The translations under genes were made by a program, and so were the position numbers. A DNA stretch of 64,000 bases. Source: Stenogyne calaminthoides. Lineage: Eukaryota > Streptophyta > Magnoliopsida > Lamiales > Lamiaceae. The notes under the pieces are model-generated. The model saw only the letters and a list, made by a program, of their open reading frames with translations, was not told where the DNA came from and did not search any database. How positions within the stretch are numbered: position 1 is the stretch's first letter; each line of letters starts with the position of its first letter. Positions 1 through 11,546 of this stretch are shown piece after piece. Location: assembly GCA_037126765.1 (NCBI GenBank), contig JBBCBC010000019.1, positions 29,596,222 to 29,660,221 on the forward strand, given 5' to 3'.

Positions 1-228
1 CTTTTTTGCTTTATTAAAATAATAAAAGAAGGGTATTTTGGTCAAATTAATATTAATTGTATGAATGTTAATTAATTGTATTAGAAAAAATAATGACATA
101 GATGATAATAAATATATATTGTGAGGGTAAGAATTATATGTAATTTTTTTTTTGTGTGTGTGTGAAAACTAATGTGAAACAAATAAAAAAGAAAATTGTG
201 AAAACTGATCATTTTGGATGAAAAGGAG
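1..228. mobile_element. Stowaway-like MITE, right part (cut by window start)
   Basis: This segment aligns along its length with the complete MITE at 29943-30217 upstream of the other expansin copy. Its right end reads GGATGAAAAGGAG followed by TA, the mirror of the CTCCCTCCGTCC terminus seen in the other copy. The left terminus lies outside the window. Because it precedes both expansin copies at the same distance, it was present before they were duplicated. Confidence 0.6.
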
Positions 229-250
229 TACCATATTTATCTTTTTAAAA

Positions 251-1396
251 AGACTTAATTGTGAATAAAATCACCGTCTTTTCACAAATTGCAATCTAAT
301 CTAAACTTTTGAATTTTAGCGAACAAATCATCACTTTTACTCTTTTTTGCAATTTCAACTTCGGGCAGTTTGCCTTCTTGCCCGAAAATTTATGTGTACA
401 AAAATTGCACCATCGTCAGCCCAGTAAGCATCCACGTCAAAAAATATTTATTAACATAATAAATAAAAATTTAAAAACAAATTAATATAATATATACTAA
501 AAATGAATTTAAAAAATAAAATAGAAATTAAAAGAATAAAATAATTAAAATTAAAAATTAAAAATTAAAAATCAAATATTCATCCTCTTCACATCTTCAT
601 TCTTGAGAAAAAAAAATTCAATTACACAAAAATCTCTTCATTTTCAACATAATGTTGCCTCCGCCGCTACCCCCAAAGACACCATCCCACCGTTGCCCCA
701 CCCCGATCCCACGTTCCTTTCGTCATCGCATCTTCACAAAGTAATTTTAATTCTGCAAAAAAATTCAAAATTCTCTAAATTCTAATTACACAAAAAATTT
801 CAACATCCAATTACTAAAATATTTGTTGCTTCAATTACACTAAATCAAACTATTCTGCAATTAAAAAAAACAAAAAAACAAGGTCGCTATATATACCATG
901 CTCCTTTACAAAAAACGAGCTCCCATTTCAAGAGTCGGGTATGAAGTAGCGTGAGCGGTGACCCAATTCACATTTCAAAATTGATTCAAGTGTTGAGGGA
1001 AGGAAATATGAATGTAAAATGGAGGTGTCAGCTGAAATTTTTTGTAGAACCATTTTTTTTTTCGAGGATGAAGATGTGAAGAGGATGAATATTTATTTTT
1101 TAATTTTGCATTTTAATTATTTTATTTTATTCTCTACTTTGTAAATTCATTTTTAGTATATATAATATTAATTAATTTATTTATTTATTATGTTAATAAA
1201 TATTTTTTGACGTGGATGCTTACTGGGCTAATGATGGTGCAATTTTTGTACACATTATTTTTGGGCAAGAGGGTAACCCCACCTTGAGTTGGAATTGCAA
1301 AAAAAGTAAAAGTGATAATTTATTTGCCAAAATTCAAAAGTTTATATTAGATTGCAATTTGTGAAAATGTGATGATTTTATTCGCAATTAATGTCT
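251..1396. mobile_element. Long-TIR Mutator-like element, non-autonomous
   Basis: About 350 bp at the left (from 251 to about 605) reappear inverted at the right (about 1060 to 1396). Examples are TTGCAATCTAATCTAAAC on the left against its complement near 1345, and CATCCTCTTCACATCTTCAT at the inner edge against its complement near 1068. The imperfect 9-bp flanks are TTTTTAAAA and TTTAAAAAA. The paralogous locus at 30225-30245 lacks the insert, which gives an empty site. The loop (606-1060) is richer in GC (CCTCCGCCGCTACCCCC) and could hold a captured gene piece. No transposase is present, so it is non-autonomous. Mutator-like assignment rests on TIR length and 9-bp duplication. Confidence 0.7.
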
Positions 1397-1486
1397 TTTA
1401 AAAAATAGATTTTGCCTCAATTAATTAATTCTTATCCAAGAGTTGCAATTAATTGATTTTCTTATCCAATGTTACAATTTTTGCAT

Positions 1487-1494
1487 TATAAATA
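1487..1494 (+). promoter_or_regulatory. TATA box of expansin copy 1
   Basis: TATAAATA lies 96 bp upstream of the ATG at 1583. The same motif stands at the same distance in copy 2 (30322), within a conserved stretch that reads CTTATCCAATGTTACAATTT just upstream in both copies; this includes a CCAAT-like element. Confidence 0.5.
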
Positions 1495-2062
1495 AATTAT
1501 CAACATTTACATTTTTCACAGAACTACAATTGCTTTTGATAAATTAGTTGCTTTATCAACAGTGTTATTTTCAACTTGAACCATGCCGACTAATCAAATT
1601 TCTCAATTTTTTATTTTTTCAACTTTAACAACAATGTTATTGCTTGTTAGTGATTATTTTGTTGGAACAGATTCCGAATCTATCAATGGTTCTATTGTTA
1701 ATTTCTCACCTGTAGTAGCAACATTGTACGAGAGTCCAGAAGGACCAGGAAGTGGTAATAATTAAAATACTTTTAATTTCTTTTATTTTTTACTTATCAT
1801 TAATTTATGAATATATTTGCGCTTAAAATACGATTTTCATTTAATTAATATAATTGTAATTTTTTTCCACTTATAATTTTTATTTAGGGGGAGCATGCTG
1901 ATATAAACAAGATTTGGGAGGTCCTCCATATTATGATTTTACAACAGCAGGAAATGACAACTTATTCTTAAATGGAAAGGGGTGTGGAACTTGTTATCAG
2001 GTTTCAAGATTATTTCTTTTACGCGCATATATTACTATATAAATATTTAACACGCATAATGG

Positions 2063-2065
<3 letters not shown>

Positions 2066-2098
<33 letters not shown>

Positions 2099-2100
2099 TA
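2066..2100. repeat. (ATT)n microsatellite in expansin intron 2
   Basis: A run of about ten TTA/ATT units sits just after the exon 2 donor. It occupies the same intron position as the much longer (TTA)n tract of copy 2 at 30906-30987, so it was inherited and later expanded there or contracted here. Confidence 0.85.
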
Positions 2101-2770
2101 GGTGAGAGTGAGATATTATATGTATGAGAAAAGAAAAAGGATAAAAAGAAGTAATGCCAAAATTTTACCTTTATTTTAAGATTTAAAACTGAATATATAT
2201 AATCGATATTATTTTAATCAAAATGTTGGTTCGATTTGCTCTTAAAAAAAGGTAAATTAAAATTAGGCCAGACTTCAAACCGAATTGAACGGCAAATTTT
2301 TTGTTTGTTAAATGGTTTTTGTGAATATTTTTTTTTTTTTGCTTAAATTCTAAAACTATATAGAGAATATTATACAACTAATTTATTAGTCCTTTTGACC
2401 AGCACGACAAGTTGAATTGAATTGTTGAACTATATTTGTTTTAAAAAAATATCATCCAAATAATTTTTTTAAAATAATAAAATATTGCTCAAATAATTAA
2501 AACTTTTGATTTTGAACAAAATAATAAAAGTAAATTACTCATGATTTGCTTGAGAAAGATTTATTTGCTTATTTGTTTCTACATTAATGTTTGTTCATAT
2601 CAATAAAGATGAACCACAAATTAATTTATTTTTTAATTAACAATAATTTTCAGGTGAAATGCACAGAAAATCCCTTTGCTCAACATATCCAATTACTATA
2701 ACAATCACAAATTATTGTCCGGGCGCTTGCAACAATGAACCTTTTCATTTTGATTTAAGTGGTAAAGCTT

Positions 2771-3932
2771 GGGATCTTCTATAATCGAAAATGAGTTATT
2801 TTCTTCGACGATGTTAGGGAATCATTTGATCTGCTTAGATCGTTGATCCAACGTATAATATTAGTTTTAAATGATTGTGACTTTTTCTTTAGTGTATTAA
2901 ATTATGTTAAATATATGATCAGACGCATTCTACCAAATAAATTAAATTAATGTTTATAAAATGACAAAAATATCCTTTTCATTTCAATAATTAAAAAAAT
3001 AAATTGTAAAATTACATATATATTCCTATTGACATTTTATTTTAAATAAAATACTTTTGAATTCAATTAAAATTATAAATATATTATAAAATAAAAATAT
3101 CCTAATCAGCATTATGATTGCCCTAATTTTTTCAGTCGTGGAAGAAAAGAAAAAAAAGAATGAACGATGATAGAGCAAGAAAATCTACAAAAATAAATTT
3201 CACTCAATTCCAAATAGAAGCAAAACATCAGTGTTGAAGAGGGTAACACAATTGAAAAGCAAAACAAATTTCACACAATGATATTTAACACTTTGTTCAA
3301 AGATTGGCCCTAAATCCCCTGAAGTACTTTTGTTCTAAGAGTTTGTCCTTTAAACTTTTGATTCCCCGTGCCCTATCTTGTTTGGCTCCGATGGAATTTT
3401 TTAGCCTCTGTATTTTGTAAGGTTTGGGGTGCCTTTTTTTTTTAATTAAAATATTTTTCGTCAATAAAAAATAAAGATGATTGGTATTATTTTTTGGGAT
3501 GGAAAAGTAGTTGGAGAAAGATTTTAAAACCAATATAATTTTTAATGCAGATTTAGAGTTTTTTAATGGCGGTTTACAACTTTTCATCATCCTATGGGAA
3601 GAAGATGATGATAGGAGGAGAAAAAGGAAGAGAAGTCTAATTATTTCAAGGATATTTTAGTTAATTTACATAAGGCTATTTTAATCTAAATTTTATTAGG
3701 TTGTGTATCAAAATTTTGGGGGCTTCGTTTAATAATTATTAAAATTTCATAATTTTTTTTTAATATTAATAAAAGGATTTTTCAGTAATTTTATATGTTT
3801 TCTAAAATAAATAAATTATTTTGTCTCAATGCGAAACTAGATTGCTAATGGTGAAGCTAGATGACATGTTATTTTTTTATTGGTCTCCTAAGGTTAGGGA
3901 GAGCGAAGTTGTTTTTTACCATAGAAAAGCCG
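2771..3932. mobile_element. hAT-like insertion in expansin exon 3
   Basis: Copy 2 has an uninterrupted exon here, so 2771-3932 (1162 bp) is an insertion. It is flanked by near-identical 8-bp repeats, TAAAGCTT (2763-2770) and TAAAACTT (3933-3940), as expected for hAT-superfamily transposition. The ends are weakly inverted (GGGATCTTCTATAATC against the complement of ATAGAAAAGCCG). No transposase is recognisable, so the class rests mainly on the 8-bp duplication. Confidence 0.55.
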
Positions 3933-4245
3933 TAAAACTTTTGGAGCTTTAGCCAAACGTGGACAAGAGAGCAATTTACGCCAATATGAAAGAATTAATA
4001 TTCAATATCAAAGGTATACAATATATATTATTAAATAAGTATATATTTTTAAAATGTATTAAATCCTCAAATTACAATTCCTACATTATGTTGCACATTT
4101 TTTGCAGGGTAAATTGTGGATATTAGCAGACACAAGTTTCAACAATTGAATCGAGAAAGACATGGGTAGCCACAAGAATAATACATGATAATTGGAATAA
4201 TATAGTTTTTTGGGTCCAATATACAAGTCTTGGAGCTTTGAATAT

Positions 4246-5581
4246 TTTCATTTTTTTTTCGAAACCTGAATATTTTCATTTTGAAATGTGATTCTTGAAA
4301 CTTATTCATTATGTTATGTGTAGGTTTGAATAATATATTTAATATTTGTGGCTTCGTTTCTATTTTCTTCAGTTTTAAATTTATTTTTTGCATCAATACA
4401 AAAACTAATATTTGTCTTTAAATAAGTGTAATTAAGCAAAAATATATTCTAATTGCACAAAAACTTATAAAATTTAACAATATAAAACATTATTTATGCA
4501 ATTATTTTTTATTACTCAGTATCCGACCCAAGAACAAACTAAGCTGGGACATCAGAACCCATCGTCAACTAGCGCGGACACTATTTATGCATTTATGAAT
4601 TCAATCAAATATCAATTTCCTACATAACTCAAAAGCTCTCTCTTAATCGTGTGCATGATAATAATTTTCATATTTAAATATTAGTGATTTGTGGAAGGTA
4701 GATGATCTTTCTCGCGAACTGTCAAATTTCGACCACACCTTTTTTTTTTTGAGCGCAATTTTAACCACACCTTAAGAGCGACATTTCGAGTTAATTTCAC
4801 AAATCGTCCTGTATTTATATCTGAATCCAATTTTAATTTTTTATATTTTTTATTTTATGAATTTTGATCTTTTTATTATTAGTTTTGGTCATTTTTAATA
4901 GAAATTTTAAAACTAGACCGGAAAATATTGCTACTGAAATTTTAAAAATTCGTAGATAATCCTTATCATTTAATAAACAAATTGTTTTGTTGGAAAACTC
5001 TATACTATTTAATAAATTGTGTAGTCAATTCTTTAATTTATTGTGGTGGTGGTAGACAATTGATTCCAAGATAGGAATTTCGGAATGCCCATTAAATAAA
5101 TTTTTGTAATAACTCCGTCTCCCAAAAGTATGTTCAGAAATTGAAACAGATTTTACAAAAAGGTAAATTAAGTACGTTTATGAACATAACTTTAATTATT
5201 TTCATCATCCACCTGGCCACTAGGCTCCTCATTTGAGTGGGAGACCCAAGTTTGATTTCCTTTGGGAACGAATTAGAGTTATGAGAGTTATAAGGTGGAT
5301 TGACAATTTCGTGAAGTATTTGGGTGCTTGGTGTACTAACTACTAACTTCTAACAACTAACTTTGCTCCATCAAAAAAAAATAATTTATTTTCATCATCC
5401 AACAATCACTTAATTACTCAAATCATTATTATACTTTACTCACAATCAATTATATTATTCATAAATGGACTTAATTTATATTTTCGTAAAATCTATTTTA
5501 CCTATCTAAGCATACTTTTTTAAGGACGGGTGAGTATTATACAATATTCTACATGCAACACAAGTTTGTTCTATATTTTTG
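4246..5581. other. AT-rich sequence without recognisable gene
   Basis: It begins with the degraded 3' flank of expansin copy 1, which aligns with 31900-32050 of copy 2. The rest is AT-rich with short poly-T runs. I found no coding similarity on either strand. Confidence 0.6.
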
Positions 5582-5590
5582 CATATTTTA

Positions 5591-6108
5591 GAGTTTGAAT
5601 CACAAATGGTCTCATAACTTTAATCATAAATGGTCCCATAATTTTAGTCTCAAATATATTTAGTCCTGTAACTTTTTTATCATCGATTTAGTCCCAATAA
5701 CTTTGAGAATGTCCAATTTTAGTCCCAAATCGATCGAAAAAACTCACGACGTCAATTTGGAGCTTTCCGGCGGATACTGTGGCTGGACTGCCACATGTAT
5801 TTTTATTTGTGTTTGACTAATTCTTGTCGTCAATTTTGGTTCAATTTCAAGTTTTTTTAAAAAGTTTTTTTTAATTATATGCCTAAAATTCCAGCTGTTT
5901 AAAAAAAACACGTGACAATCCAGTCACAACATCCGTCGAAAAGCCCCAAATTAAAACGAAAAGGCGACATCGTTTTGAGTTTTCCGATCGAACTTGAGAT
6001 TAAAATTGAATATTGTCAAAATTATTGAGCCTAAATCGATAATAAAAAAAATTATGAGACTAAATCTATTTAATACAAAATTTATGAGACCAATTGTGAT
6101 TTAAACTC
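5591..6108. mobile_element. Mutator-like MITE (518 bp)
   Basis: The left end GAGTTTGAATCACAAATGGT matches the complement of the right end (GAGTTTAAATCACAATTGGT), and the inverted similarity continues for roughly 180 bp on each side. The 9-bp flanks are CATATTTTA (5582-5590) and CATATTCTA (6109-6117), 8 of 9 identical. There is no transposase. Confidence 0.8.
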
Positions 6109-6788
6109 CATATTCTACAATCTACATGCTACACATACGACTTGCATTGATTGCAATAAGTAACAATTTCTTGAATCCAGCCAATACAATTTATTGCTTT
6201 TGTATCTCACTAAAAAAATCAGAGGAATAAAAGAAAATTTAAAATAATAGTTTAAGGGGGGTTGTTCATCATTAAGTAAAACAGAGAAAATATAAAAGTA
6301 CAACTTTATCCCCCAAGACAAGAAAAGTTTCACTTTCATCACGCGTTGTGCCTAAAAGTCGTGCCCACCTTGAAAGAATTCGCTGCGATTATTTAAACGC
6401 AAAGATTGCCCAAAATTCTGCATCAATCAACAGAAAACGCTATCGCATTCCAAAATTCGAATTGGCTGCTCAATTTCTTACTAATTTGGATGTATTATTT
6501 CGTTTAAAATAATTTAAACTTTTTTTGGATGTATTCTTTTCAAAAACTTATAAACACCATCCAATTGCTGGAGGGAAAATACGACCCCACCTTATAGTTT
6601 TGAGACTATAATGTATACAAATTTCATTAATTAAGTGCAGTGCAAATAAATATATATACTTATTTTATGTTATATGCAATAAATATTTTCCCCTGAAAAT
6701 AATATGAATGGTGAATAGGTTCAAAACCATCATGGTGGTTTCAATTGATTTTTTTCTCGTATGTAAATTATTTTCCAATATTTTAGAA

Positions 6789-7163
6789 GGGAAAATTAAT
6801 CTTTTTGTCATGTAATTTTAACCTATTTTAATAATGATTACTAATTTACGATTTTTTATTTTAATTCTGTAACTTTATAAAATTCAACTTTTCATTTTGT
6901 CACTTTGCAGGTGATATGACTAAAAAATCGAATTTTTCTAAATTATAGGACTGAAATTAAAATTCGTAAATTATGATCTTGATCCTGTAATTTTACAAAA
7001 TTTGAATTTTTAGTCTTGTCACCTACCATTGCTGGTAACTAGTCGGTGACAGGACGAAAATGTCGAATTTTGTAAAGTTACAGGATCAAGATAAAAAATC
7101 ATAAATTAATAGGACCAAGATAAAAATGACTCAAAATTACATGACAAAAAGATATATTTTTTC
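6789..7163. mobile_element. Mutator-like MITE (375 bp)
   Basis: The ends share an inverted ATCTTTTTGTCATGTAATTT block and more similarity inward (CTGTAACTTTATAAAATTCAAC against CTGTAACTTTACAAAATTCGAC). Perfect 9-bp flanks ATTTTAGAA lie at 6780-6788 and 7164-7172. It is a separate family from its 5591 neighbour but has the same type of target duplication. Confidence 0.8.
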
Positions 7164-7626
7164 ATTTTAGAACTAGAACTTACTAATAGATTATTTTTTA
7201 TCTATTAATAAGTTGATCCAAAATTTTGTATTTATTTATAAATTTTTCATTTTTTTTATGTTCGATCGAGCAAGGATAGAGAAAAAAGTTAATTCAACAT
7301 CTAAAAAATGAGTTTAATAGGTGATACAGCGACAATTAGATATTCACAGTCACAACAGACAACATGCATCTGTCCTATTACTGATAGTATGACACGTTGA
7401 ATTCGTTTTAAATTAATTTGCTTGGTGATTATTTGTATAATAAAGTCTTGTATTAAAATATAAAATTTAATTTGTTAAAATGTATAACTTATTCAAATGT
7501 ATTTTTTAAAATATAAAATTTAATTTATTAAAATGTATAACTTATTGAGGGTAATATAACAAGTTGAATATTTTAGTATAATTAAATTGAACAAATATAA
7601 AACAAATTATATTTATTAAAATTGTA

Positions 7627-7881
7627 CTCCCCCGTCCTATTATTTATGGTAAAGTAGCCCATATTTTTGTCTCAATCTTTATGATAAAGTTACTTACACA
7701 CTTTATCACTTTATCACATAAAATATTAATAAACAACATTTTTTACCCTCAATTATCCACCACTTTATCATATAAAATACTAATAAACAACTCTTCTTAC
7801 CCTACCACTTTATCACTTTATCACTATTCCACTAAATTCTTATGAACAGTGATAATCCCATAAAAATTGGGATGGAGGGAG
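7627..7881. mobile_element. Stowaway MITE (255 bp)
   Basis: The left end CTCCCCCGTCCTATT is the inverted match of the right end TTGGGATGGAGGGAG, flanked by TA on each side (7625-7626 and 7882-7883). Those are Stowaway (Tc1/mariner-type) features. The interior has degenerate CACTTTATCA repeats. Confidence 0.85.
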
Positions 7882-8090
7882 TATTTGAATTGTACGATAC
7901 ACCTAGCGCACATGAGACTTGTTCTATTCGTAGATCATCTCTTTGAATAAATTACTGTTAAAAGTCTAAATTACAGAAGTAATATTTTTTGGTTTTTGAA
8001 TTTGTCTTTTCGTTGCTCTTTTTTTGGTGGACTTGCATTCAAATGCATGCATCTTGATCTTACCAAACATATGAAATTACTTATTTGGCA

Positions 8091-8227
8091 AAGTTTCATA
8101 TGAAATTGATTTATCGTGAATCACTCATACTATTGCTTGTAGAAATTAATACTATAATTGCTATAATATTAGTTTCTACAAATAATAGTATGAGTGGTGT
8201 ACGGTAAACCAGTTTTACATAAAACTT
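8091..8227. repeat. Hairpin-forming inverted repeat (MITE remnant)
   Basis: AAGTTTCATATGAAATTGAT through CACTCATACTAT is mirrored after a short AT-rich loop by ATAGTATGAGTGGTG through ACATAAAACTT. The arms are about 60 bp and the sequence could fold into one long hairpin. No clear target duplication was found. Confidence 0.6.
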
Positions 8228-8334
8228 TCTCTACTTATTTATTTATTTATTAAGACAAAATGAGATGGCTCCTATGGCAAAAGAACTAATACCATAACCA
8301 TTTAGAAGGGTTAAAGAAAAAAAAAACATCTAGA

Positions 8335-8583
8335 GCCCATTTGGTATGACCTGAGAATAGTAATAGTAATGAGTATCATTTAGAGATCAATTGATTGCTT
8401 ACTTGGTTAAAATATCAACAATGAATATCATTTAAGAATGGTTGAGTGAAGAGTGGAACTAAGCAAGAAAAATAGGATAATGAAAGTAGGATAATCAATT
8501 ACTTACTCATATTCCATTATAAAAATGTATTAAACATGTCAAGTATTTTTTATGGAAATAATTCTCATTACCAAATAGCAAGC
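8335..8583. mobile_element. Probable MITE with CCATTTGGTA termini
   Basis: GCCCATTTGGTATGACCTGA at the left is the inverted counterpart of TCATTACCAAATAGCAAGC at the right. The length and AT-rich interior fit a MITE. The family and target duplication could not be fixed. Confidence 0.5.
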
Positions 8584-8722
8584 GGAACTTTATTTATCTA
8601 TTTATTAAAGTCATATTTTGAAAAAAATCAATTTAAAAAATTGAACTTTCACGCCAAAAGTCTTCGGATTCTAATCTTAAACGGGTACGACCCGATTAGA
8701 GTTTTATGATGTTATACTTAAA

Positions 8723-9335
8723 GGGTCTGGTTATCCACACCCCCAAGTTAACTACCAAATATACCCTTTTAAAAAAGAGTGGATTTCCTGTGCACCAAGT
8801 GTACCGTGCACTCGGAATATGAGTGACCCATTAAAAAATGAGACATTGTCATTAGTGAAAATGAGGATCCACGATAAAAAAAAATGGACAAGAATCAAAA
8901 GTGAGTGTCTGGATTAGAAATCACAGATCTTCAAAGTCATATGGGACCTTGACTTTAAAAAAACCTTACTCCCCTCTTCTCCCCTTTCTAATTTCTCTCT
9001 TTTTTCTTTTCTACATTTTGCCGCCTCCACTCCGACCAATTCCATCGTCCCTCCGCCGTAGGTAGGGAATTCTTCCATTAACAAAAATATATTTTTGGCA
9101 GTATTTTGGGAGGGGCAGATTGCCACCGCCGCACACCCACCACCATCCAGCCGCCTTCTTCTCTGCAATTTTTCGCCTTCATTTTCCAATCTTCACTTGT
9201 TGCCATTGTTTTGAAGATGATGAATGAAAAAAATTTGGATTTAATTATTAGTTTGGAGGTTGTATTTCATTAACAGTTGATTTCAACCCGTTCTTACATT
9301 GGGACGGATATTGGGGGGTGTGTATAACCGGACCC
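8723..9335. mobile_element. Mutator-like element with GC-rich gene-like interior
   Basis: The termini GGGTCTGGTTATCCACACCC and GGTGTGTATAACCGGACCC are inverted copies. The 9-bp flanks are ATACTTAAA (8714-8722) and ATATTTAAA (9336-9344). The interior at about 9010-9180 is markedly richer in GC than its surroundings and is open on the minus strand for 91 codons (8914-9189). It looks like exon sequence, as in a Pack-MULE, but I do not recognise the protein. Confidence 0.75.
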
Positions 9336-10016
9336 ATATTTAAATTAGCATTTGGGCCTACCCTGGTATGACTAAATGCGCCTTACCTATTGGGCCAATA
9401 TGTGGGTCTTACTTCCTGGGTCAAGATTTGGGTCTACTAGAGTCCAATTCCAATCATTCTGGATTCGAATTTTATTGGATCCTCAATATAGTTTACACTT
9501 TACAGTTTTAGTTTTTTTTATTCGAAATTTATACTTTAGATTTTGTCTTTTTTTTTTCCCGGTCATATATGTTCACGTTAGTCGCACAAAATCGAATTAC
9601 GTTACGTAGTAGTAGTACTTAATTACTGAGTATATTTACTCAATCTTAGTATAAATTTATTTATATACAATTAAAATTATTTTTACACTGAAAATCGTAA
9701 GCTAAATGAAGTTCGATCATAATATTAGTTCATTAAAAATGAAATGCACTTAATTATTTTTACTAAACCGATTGGAATGCCATAGCCAGGCTCGATTAAT
9801 TATTTTTACTATACCAATTGCAGACAAATACATGCAGTTATAATTAAACAAGGTATGCAAGCAATAAATAATGTCAATCAGTGTCTTTCTAGTTTCTCGT
9901 GATGTGGGAAATGCTCCATATTATGGATATGTGGCAGCAGGAAACAACGAAAATATTTCTTTTAAAATTATTTCTTTTACTCTTATTATTTTAAATTTTA
10001 AATCACGAAGTGAGAT

Positions 10017-10018
<2 letters not shown>

Positions 10019-10078
<60 letters not shown>
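10019..10078. repeat. (AT)n microsatellite
   Basis: An uninterrupted run of about 29 AT units follows the exon 2-like piece of expansin copy 3. It occupies the position where the other copies have (TTA)n. Confidence 0.95.
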
Positions 10079-10081
<3 letters not shown>

Positions 10082-10362
10082 TGTGTTGATAAAAAAAAGT
10101 TGCAAATGAAGTAATACCGAAAATTTTACCTTAATTAAAAAGTAAAAAATGAACATGTATAAATATCGATGTTTATTTGGTCAGACTTGAACGAATTCGA
10201 TTGTTCCATTTCCAGTCCTGTTAAATGTTTGTGAATAAATATTTCTTTCTTTCTTTCTTAAATGCTAAAAATATATAGAATATACTATGAATAATATATT
10301 AAATTATATGGCTAATTTATTAGCTGAAAGACCATCACGACAAGTTGAATCGATTTGTTCCG

Positions 10363-10770
10363 AAAAAGAATTTAAATACATTTAAAAAACTCGAACTCAG
10401 AAAGAGGCAAAAAATTAATTCTTTGTATATAGTTATCTAGTCTCTCCTTCACTTGTGGGTTGGATTGTCGTTTACTTGTGGATTGTGTTGTCATTTGGGT
10501 TGTCAACTCTATTACTAGGAGGAAGGAGAAATTCAACAAATGTATAATTTAGTGTGGGTAGAGTCTTCATTATTGGGAGGAAGATGAAACCTAACAAATG
10601 TATAATTTAATGTGGGTAGAGTTTTGTTGTCAGACTGTCAGCGGAGTTTGAATTCAGGACAAGGGTATAAGTTTGGAGGCTCTGATACCATTAAAAGAAT
10701 ATGTTTCATCTAAAAATCGAACTTTTAAAGAGGTGGAGAATTAATTCTTTTGTATATAATTTTTTAATAT
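10363..10770 (-). mobile_element. TRIM-like miniature LTR element
   Basis: Two direct repeats of about 75 bp (10363-10435 and 10695-10770) share AAAGAG, AATTAATTCTTT and GTATATA blocks. Immediately left of the second repeat, GCTCTGATACCA (10680-10691) is the exact complement of the copia-type primer-binding site TGGTATCAGAGC, so the element runs on the minus strand. A purine-rich stretch (complement of CTCTCCTTCAC) lies next to the other repeat. The interior of about 260 bp is non-coding. This is the architecture of a terminal-repeat retrotransposon in miniature. Confidence 0.6.
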
Positions 10771-11257
10771 GTTCAAACATAATTGGTTTATTAAATCATC
10801 CAACATTAACTTCTGATTGTGAACAAAACAAAGGTTGATTGCTCATTTGATTGCGAAAGATTTATTTGCATATTTTGCCAATACATTAACTTTTTTATTG
10901 GGTGTAATGTTTGTTCATATGAAGAAATGTGACAACGAAGATAATGAAATTATCAGATTTTTTAAAAATTATTTTATAATATTTTTTTTGTGAAATGAAC
11001 ATAGAATTTATTTTGCTCAGGAAATTCAGTTACTCAAAGACTTTGTTTGTTTACAGTTTTGAAGGGATTTTAAATTTTATAGGAATGATTTAAAATAAAA
11101 TAAAAAGTGTATTTGGATTTTGTATATATTTGAAAGTGTGAATTTTATAGGATTTGATAGAATATGATTTTGAAAAAGTAGATGATAGAATATACTATAA
11201 AAAACAATGTAAAAATAATTGAATAATTGTGTAATGATTGATTTGTGTTGTATTATA

Positions 11258-11490
11258 CTCACTCTGTCCACAATATTTATACCCACCTTTTTGGGCTCAA
11301 GATTTAAGAAAAAAATAGATAAAGTAGATAAAGTAAGAGTATTATACTGTACTATGGTGTTCACTTGTAGATAAAGTGGTTAATTGTGAGTGTAGGTGGA
11401 GGATAAATATAAAATGTATGTTTCCATAAAAGGTATGAGAATAAATTTGGTGGACAAACAAATAAGGAAAATATGAATAAATTTGGTGGA
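11258..11490. mobile_element. Stowaway-like MITE, right end lost
   Basis: It starts CTCACTCTGTCCACAATATT after TA and aligns across its length with the complete MITE at 11971-12212. The terminal GGGAG end is missing and the sequence runs into another TIR element. Confidence 0.6.
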
Positions 11491-11546
11491 CATCATATGC
11501 CCGCAGGTGGGCACAAATTTATATGTCCACCGCTTATGTGGTGCGT

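Larger units (their letters stand above)
1583..4245 (+). pseudogene. Beta-expansin pseudogene, copy 1
   Basis: Expansins loosen plant cell walls; beta-expansins have a double-psi barrel (domain 1) and a grass-pollen-allergen-like domain 2. Exon 1 (1583-1754) encodes a hydrophobic N-terminal signal-like segment and ATLYESPEG, where the family has ATWYG. Exon 2 is 1888-2000, exon 3 is 2654-2770 plus 3941-4013, and exon 4 starts at 4108. All junctions are GT-AG. Breaks: TGA at 1899-1901 replaces the Gly of GACGY; a one-base loss near 2677 shifts exon 3; 1.16 kb is inserted in exon 3; TAG follows VNCGY in exon 4. The HFDLSG motif survives near 2747. After exon 4 starts, a piece like the domain 2 C-terminus (KTWVATRII, about 4157-4185) follows at once, so most of domain 2 is missing. 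A clear pseudogene. Confidence 0.85.
9840..11030 (+). pseudogene. Beta-expansin fragment, copy 3
   Basis: Bases 9900-9955 encode GNAPYYGYVAAGNN, the counterpart of GGPPYYGFTAAGND in exon 2 of copy 2. The following about 1 kb aligns with intron 2 of the other copies, including AAATGTTTGTGAATA and GACAAGTTGAAT, but with a different microsatellite and a TRIM-like insertion. At about 10990-11035 GTGAAATGAACATAGAATTT resembles the start of exon 3. There is no exon 1, and no cysteine-rich block or HFD motif beyond these pieces. It is a 5'- and 3'-truncated pseudogene. Confidence 0.65.

Noticed and set aside
6115..6342. 75-codon minus-strand frame next to a MITE
   Set aside because: AT-rich hydrophobic translation with no motif; it overlaps the MITE flank.
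9871..10089. 72-codon frame ending in alternating Ile-Tyr
   Set aside because: The tail is translation of the (AT)n microsatellite; only the first part (GNAPYYGYVAAGNN) is meaningful, as an expansin exon 2 remnant.
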